Source: Cephalotus follicularis (lineage: Eukaryota > Streptophyta > Magnoliopsida > Oxalidales > Cephalotaceae). From it: 64,000 nucleotides of DNA. Below the pieces are notes generated by a model. The model saw only the letters and a program-made list of their open reading frames with translations, did no database searches and was not told the origin of the DNA. The stretch lies in the NCBI GenBank assembly GCA_001972305.1, contig BDDD01001782.1, positions 17,163 to 81,162 on the forward strand, given 5' to 3'. The translations under genes were made by a program, and so were the position numbers. Below, piece after piece: positions 58,152 through 64,000 of the stretch (the first letter of the stretch is position 1; every line of letters starts with the position of its first letter).

Positions 58152-60100
58152 ATGGGTTCCTTGATCTTTAGTGAAAAGCCTCATGCAGTGTGTATCCCTT
58201 GCCCAGCTCAAGGCCACATAAACCCTATGCTAAAAATAGCAAAACTACTACACCACAAAGGCTTCCACATCACCTTTGTTAACACAGAATTCAACCACAA
58301 ACGTTTGCTAAATTCTAGAGGTGCTAACTCTCTCAATGGCCTCTCATCTTTTCGATTTGAAACTATCCCAGATGGCCTCCCTCCAACTGATGTTGATGCT
58401 ACACAAGACATACCATCCCTATGTGAATCCACTAGCAAGACTTGCTTGGCTCCTTTTAGAAAGCTCCTTTCAAAGCTCAATGGCACATCTTCATCCAATG
58501 TCCCTCCTGTTACTTGCATAATCTCGGATGGAGTCATGACCTTTACTCTTGATGCAGCTGAAGAACTGGGAATCCCTGAAGTTCTCTTGTGGACTGCAAG
58601 TGCATGTGGTTACTTGGCCTATGTTCACTTTCGCCAATTGATTGACAGGGGTTATGTACCACTCGAAGGTATTAATCAATCCAAACCCGGTTTGTTTCTG
58701 CTGCTTTTTATTTTTTCATTTTTTTTGGTTTTACTTCAGTCGACTTGAGAGCCAAATGAGCAGGGTTATCAATATGAAAACGATTCCTCTCTCCCATATG
58801 GTGTAAGAAATGGATCCCATTATCCCATACTTCACTCATCTTATAATACACAAACTCCCCTGCATCTTCATCTTATTTGTATTGGGGACCAAAGTAACGT
58901 GAAGATGCATCTAACATAGTGCTATCAAACATTTTACATATATTAATTATTAGAATATCTTATGTTCAAACTTCAAATAAAACATAATATACAAAATTAA
59001 CGATCACAAAACTGTTAACGCATTTCAATTTAACCGGTAATAATACAACAAGTTCAAATCTACCTTATTTAGGTTCAGATTCGTTGATTACTCGGTTGTA
59101 GTTTTTAAATGTTGTATATTATTGATGGTTAATTACTTTTTATTTCTTTGTTCTCTAAATTGCAGATACAAGCTTTTTAAAAAATGGGTATTTGGATACT
59201 GAGATAGATTTCATACCGGGAATGAAAAGTATTCGCTTGAAGGACTTCCCAAATTTTATTAGAACTATAGACTCGGATGATACTATGGTAAATTTTGTCC
59301 TGGTTGAGACAGAAAGAGCCAAAAGGGCCTCAGCAATCATTATAAATACATTTGTTGCCTTGGAGGATCAATTTTTAAGTGTACTTTCTTCAATGTTGCC
59401 TCCTATCTACTCCATTGGTCCACTGCAGCTTCTCTTAAATGATGTCCCATACGGATTCAAAGCAGTTTGGGTCAAATTTATGGACGGACGAACCTGAATG
59501 CCTAGAATGGCTAGACTCAAAGGAACTAAATTCAGTTGTTTACGTGAATTTTGGCAGCATCACGGTCATGACCCCTGGTCAATTCGTTGAGTTTGCTTGT
59601 GGTCTTGCAAATAGCAAACAAGTCTTCTTGTGGATCATTAGGCCTGATCTTGTCTCCGGTAACTCGACCATTCTACCACCTGAATTCTTGGCTGAAACCA
59701 AAGATAGGGGTCTATTAGCTCGTTGGTGTCCTCAGAAACAAGTTCTAAGCCACCCTGCAATTGGGGGTTTTTAACGCATAGCGGATGGAACTCATCGATT
59801 GAAAGTGTGTGTGGAGGAGTTGCCATGATTTGTTGGCCATTCTTTGCAGAGCAACAAACCAATTGTAGATATTGTTGCACTGAATGGGGCATTGGGATGG
59901 AGATAAACAGTGATGTTAAGAGAGATGAAGTGGAAATACTTGTGAGAGAGTTAATGGAAGGTGAAAAGGGCAAGGAAATGAAGAAAAAAGCCATGGAGTG
60001 GAAGAAATTGGCTGAAGAGAGCACCACTAGTCCTAATGGGTCATCATACAAGAATTTTGAGGAGCTGATTCATCAAGTGCTTCTATCTACTGCAGATTAG
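58152..60100 (+). pseudogene. UGT85A-like UDP-glycosyltransferase, two frameshifts
   Basis: Family 1 glycosyltransferase, moving sugar from a UDP-sugar to small acceptors in the cytosol; the acceptor cannot be read from sequence. Exon 1 58152-58668, intron 58669-59165 (GT-AG, at the place usual for UGT85A genes), exon 2 59166-60100; about 485 residues if whole, normal for the family. Catalytic His is residue 22 ([11 protein letters not shown]). Exon 2 opens DTSFLKNGYLDTEIDFIPGM. Frameshift 1 near 59450-59460 (after LLLNDVPYG; continues as DSKQFGSNLW). Frameshift 2 near 59770, inside the 44-residue PSPG sugar-donor box (WCPQKQVLSHPAIGGF / LTHSGWNSSIES), where one T of a run is missing. PSPG has A where GVP is usual. 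Motifs are otherwise well kept, so loss is recent, or the second shift is a sequencing error. Confidence 0.85.
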
Positions 60101-61339
60101 GACAATGCAAAGATGATTATCAGTTTTTGAAACAATATATTTATTATTATTCTTGTTTTGGATAGACACGTTTGTGCTAATAATACATCAAGTAGCCTTA
60201 TCATGATGCAATGAGTGTTGAATTCTTTCTTTATATGGATGATTTCCATTTTATTCCAAAAGGACAGGCAAATGCAGGTTGCCTCACAACTTACCTTAAA
60301 AGACAAAAAAAATGAGCGTTGAATTCGTGCATTAGAAATGTCATTGCCTCACAACTTTGTCATAATTGCGACAAAAAGTCAAGTCATCACTTAACTCTGG
60401 TTTTCTAAAGCATTTCAAAATTTGCAAGCAAAAAATCAAAAAAAAAACAAGACACAATAGCATTTGAATGCTATAACTATTTCACCAGGTGTCAAATTCT
60501 CTCCAGATCACTACCACCTCGTATATACGAGACGTCAAATTATTTTATTAAGTGTGGTGCAATAAACACAACTAGGAACTTCATGCAAGCAATTGTTTTT
60601 TACCCTAACCACAATGTTATGTGGACAATGTACACCATACTTTTCCCTTTTCAAATGTATTATTTATAGTGTGAATTTTGTTTAAGGATTAATGTATTAA
60701 TACTTGAGTTAATTTAAGAAGTTTTTTAAATAATTGAGGTTTAGGCTTTGTGTGATGCTGTTTTGATTTTATTTAATATTTGGGCTTATTTTGATAGGCC
60801 CATTTTACTAGCTCAATTTGAGACTTGCTATTTCAAATAATGGGTCAGCTAAAGTGGGATGGCTGTGAGGTATTATAAACTGGGTATTTGATGACTTATT
60901 TTAACGGATTTTGTGGCGGATATATACATCGTTTAATAAATAAAGTTTAATGTAAATTTGCCAAAAATATTGAAGTTTCGAAAGATAAAATTTAACTTGT
61001 ATCATATTTTTTTAGATAAAAAAAAAAGAAAGTTAAATACGGCACAACACAATATCCTAGATTTTTACGCTAAAAATGCGTCTATTTAGAATGAAAACGA
61101 GTCAAATCGTTCGTGAAAAGCTTGTGCGATAAATGATTTGATAATTACTTGTATGAGTTTATTCATTAAGCTTATTGAACGAACAAAAACATGATCTTAA
61201 GGCTCGTTAGCTTAAGTAATTGAATATTTAGCAAGGATGTGTTTGATTTATCGAGGTACGTGAATATCTCGATAAGAGATTGTGAAGACTCAATTACATA
61301 TCTTATAATAACTCGATTATATGCTCATAAGTTTTATAC
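60101..61339. other. AT-rich intergenic spacer downstream of UGT
   Basis: No supported gene or RNA. Poly-A runs near 60306, 60435 and 61017. Confidence 0.55.
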
Positions 61340-61523
61340 AAGCGTCGGATATACTGTATTTACGCTTGTGTACAACAGGTTAAATTGATATATGAATTCT
61401 ATGAATTTTATATACAAGCTTTGTTAGTGCGAGCGTCTTAACGCTCATAGTTATATATCATATGCAAGCGCTAAAGTAGCGCTCGCATGTTGACGCTCGC
61501 ATATGAAGGGTTTTCTTGTAGTG
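61340..61523 (-). mobile_element. CACTA-like terminus with subterminal repeats
   Basis: The segment ends TTTTCTTGTAGTG, whose complement CACTACAAGAAAA is the standard end of plant CACTA (En/Spm) elements. Inside it are inverted short repeats: CAAGCGTCGG / TTACGCTTG, GCGAGCGTCTTAACGCTC, AAGCGCTAAAGTAGCGCTCGC-like palindrome and TTGACGCTCGC. Subterminal arrays of this kind bind CACTA transposase. No matching other end or transposase was found, so this is a fragment or a small non-autonomous element. Confidence 0.55.
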
Positions 61524-62639
61524 AATGTTATTTATATCATTTTTAAGTTTATATAATCTAAGCTTCACCCTTGATATTTCAAGGATTTCTTGATACTCGA
61601 AATAGTCTTAAAGATCGAATAACTAATTGTAGAGTTGTTTCTTTAAAAAAATTACCATCAAAAGAAGAGATTTCTTCAAAATCAGGAACATACGAATAAG
61701 TTGATTGTGAGCGACATCTCGAGTGTGGGACTTATTGTATCCACGATCCCATTGGGTTTTTTTTTTAAAGAGTATTCTCTCCATAATTTATGTCAATGAA
61801 GAGACTGTTTTGATGTTTGTATTACGAATCAAGCTAGACGATCCTCATTCTACCAAATAAGGCGGGATGGAGGCAATGGGTTGTAACAAGCAATTATAAT
61901 GCCATAAATCCTATAATTCACTTAGAGTTCTTGAATCCATAAGGTGAACTAAATGGAATTCCTCAAAATCATAATTTTATTAATTAGAAAAAAACTAAAA
62001 AATAATAAATTCTAGAAACTTTACTTGTACTATATAAATTAAACTTTCTAAAATACCGTTAAATAAAGATTAGCATCTTTAATTTCACATCAAAGCATCT
62101 AACATCAGCTCATCTCAACCATTCAGAAATATTTATTCATTTTTTCCTTTCTCAAATTGATTCCGTTGGTATCGAATCGTTGATCAGTTTTGCACTTTTT
62201 TTATTTCTTCACCCAATACTCTCAAATCTAAAAGTTGTCCCCAATGCTTTTAACATCCCACATGGGAGGACCATCCACGTTTAGATTTTGTTTAAAGTGC
62301 ATACATTGATCTTCTTAATATTCTTAAATTAAATAAATTTCCATTGAAGACGAGATACACAGTTTCCTTTATTGGAGTGAACTTAAATGTTCAATCTGTA
62401 TACTAAACCAGAAGCTCAACCTCTAGATAGTGAGGACAAAGTCCAATCATGGTGGTTGAGACATTTTATTTAATTATATATTTATATTTATATTTATGGT
62501 TTGAGCATTTTTGTGGTTACTTTTAACATGCAACTATAGATAAGATGTTAAAATCTTGTCCCTAGTGATAGTACCATCAGTGTGGGATTATAACATTGAA
62601 TTGTAAAATTAACAGGTAAATGCCTTTTGGTCTTTTCCG
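61524..62639. other. Intergenic spacer before copia M
   Basis: AT-rich; no supported coding region. AACATCCCACATGGG near 62253 and TGTGGGATTATAACATT near 62581 form a loose inverted pair and could be LTR-derived, but boundaries could not be set. Confidence 0.45.
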
Positions 62640-64000
62640 TGCATAGTGGGAATGTTGACAAAAATCGGATAAAGAAGTTAACTGCTGAATGTGCTTGTTT
62701 CTAGTGTGATAAGACCAGGCACTGGAAAAAGGATTGTCGTGTTGCTGTTGCTGAAGTCTCTGCTGATAACCCGCATGGTTGCGAGTATATCAGGTATGTT
62801 CATGATTGAACTTAATCTAGCTTTAAATAGTAATTCTTCATGGGTATTAGATACTGGATGTAGAACTAACATTTACAATTCATTGCAGGGACTAAGAAAA
62901 TTTAGAAAGCTTGGAGCAGGAGACCTGGACTTGAGGCTTGGCGATGGATCTAGGATCATTGCTCAAGCTGTTGGAATTTGTGATGTTATTTTATGTAATG
63001 GTTATATTTTGACATTGGATCCATGTTATTTTGTTATGAATATTGTAAGGAATATTATAAGTATTTCTCACTTATGTGGTTTGAGCTTGGAGCTTAGATT
63101 CTGAGACATTTGATGTTTTATATATTCAAACAATGTTTGTGTTGGTAATGGTTTTACCGATAATGGATTATATGTCTTAAATACTTCACAATCAAATATC
63201 TTTCTCCATTGAGCAAAGTAATAATAGGAAAAGACAAAGAGAAACTGAGATAAATAAGACCTACACTTGACATTGTAGACTTTGTCATCTTAGTGATGCT
63301 AGATTATCACAGTTGGTTAAGGATGATCTTCTTGATATCCAGGACTTAGAGTCTTATCTAACTTGTGAATCTTGTTTATTAGGAAAGATGACCAAATCTC
63401 CCTTCTCTGGTCAAGGAGAAAGGGCAATGAACTTACTAGGCTTAGTCCATACTGACGTATGTGGTCTTATGTCAGTCAGTGCTCGAAGAGGTTATATCTA
63501 CTTCATAACATTTACCGATGATTAATCCAGGTTTGGTTATGTGTATCTGATGAAACACAAGTCAGAATTCTTCAAGAAATTTAAGGTGTTCAAACTTGAA
63601 GTAGAAAAACAAACAGGTAAATCAATTAAAATACTTCGGTCGGACCGAGGTGGTGAATACCTGTTAGCTGAATTCCTAGGTTATCTTAGAGATAACGAAA
63701 TTCTATCTCAGTGGACACCTCATAGAACACCACAGCATAATGGTGTGTCCGAAAGGAGGAATTAGACCTTGTTGGACATGGTTCGATCTATGATGTCTTT
63801 TACTGACCTTCCTACCAATCTCTGGGGTTATGCCCTAGATACAGCTACTTATATCTTGAATCAAATTCCTTCAAAATCTGTACCTTCCACTCCATAATAG
63901 GTATGGTCAGGGAGGAAACCCAGCTTGAACCATTTAAAGGTTTGGGGCTGTCCTGCTTATATCAAGAGGCTTGACGCAGATAAGCTGGAAGCGCGGTCGG
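62640..64000 (+). pseudogene. Copia element M gag-pol fragment (runs off window)
   Basis: Same family as element A. Zinc knuckle near 62685-62735 with a stop in it (F then TAG then CDKTRHWKKDC). Protease WVLDTGCRTNIYNSLQ near 62838 keeps D-T-G. A pre-integrase block with CRLCH...SDARLSQLVKDD lies near 63265. Integrase from about 63400: HTDVCGLMS, a TAA near 63523, RSDRGGEYL, NGVSERRN followed by a TAG near 63764, then [20 protein letters not shown] and two stops near 63895. Less decayed than A in protease and integrase. The 5' end (LTR, leader, gag start) is missing on the left. Confidence 0.8.

Noticed and set aside
60511..60530. CACTACCACCTCG as the partner end of the CACTA terminus at 61523
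   Set aside because: Matches only CACTAC; lacks the CAAGAAAA continuation and subterminal motifs.
1..64000. CRISPR arrays, operons, ribosome-binding sites, tRNA or rRNA genes
   Set aside because: The window is plant nuclear DNA; tandem repeats seen have no spacer regularity and no cloverleaf or rRNA sequence was recognised. The methionine-tRNA matches are primer sites.

Overview
The window is plant nuclear DNA, most likely from a woody eudicot; species is not claimed. Evidence: a six-exon vicilin-type (7S) seed storage protein gene, a two-exon UGT85A-like glycosyltransferase gene, AT-rich intergenic DNA, and LTR retrotransposons filling roughly three quarters of the sequence. Nothing bacterial, viral or organellar was seen. 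Only the vicilin gene (31983-34208) looks intact; the UGT gene (58152-60100) has two frameshifts.

Layout. 1-6978: degenerate Ty1-copia element (A) with an 1817-bp 3' LTR, a 5'-truncated 5' LTR and reverse transcriptase lost. 6979-28087: a nest. The host is the 3' end of a Tat-type Ty3-gypsy element (E; 6979-9507 and 26049-28087). Into its antisense gene a Tekay/Del-like chromovirus (C; 9508-26048) inserted with target duplication GTACC. C's 3' LTR was then hit by a related element (D; 17700-23647, duplication TGTGC) and by an element now left as a solo LTR (24738-25874, duplication ATGTA). 28088-29803: minus-strand scraps of a copia element and another gypsy element (F). 29804-34961: spacer and vicilin gene. 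34962-57500: two Tat elements, L and K, scrambled by one inversion of about 9.0 kb (about 40481-49483). 57501-62640: UGT gene and AT-rich flanks, including a CACTA-like terminus. 62640-64000: start of a second copia copy (M), running off the window.

Most notable result. The apparent jumble at 34962-57500 resolves into two normal Tat elements if 40481-49483 is flipped back. The reverse transcriptase of K, cut at the FITDR / VMPFG motifs, then joins across the right breakpoint, and the coiled-coil antisense gene of L joins across the left breakpoint. K's two LTRs (43503-44406 minus, 56596-57500 plus) are very similar and flanked by GATAG / GATAC. Both breakpoints carry GAGCT.

All three Tat elements (E, L, K) carry a multi-exon gene antisense to the element, between integrase and the 3' LTR. 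It encodes a Transposase_28-like (putative gypsy-type transposon) N-terminal domain, a basic proline/lysine-rich linker and a C-terminal coiled coil. Every element carries stops, frameshifts or deletions, so none appears autonomous. All identities are from reading the sequence and translations; nothing was searched or aligned by program.
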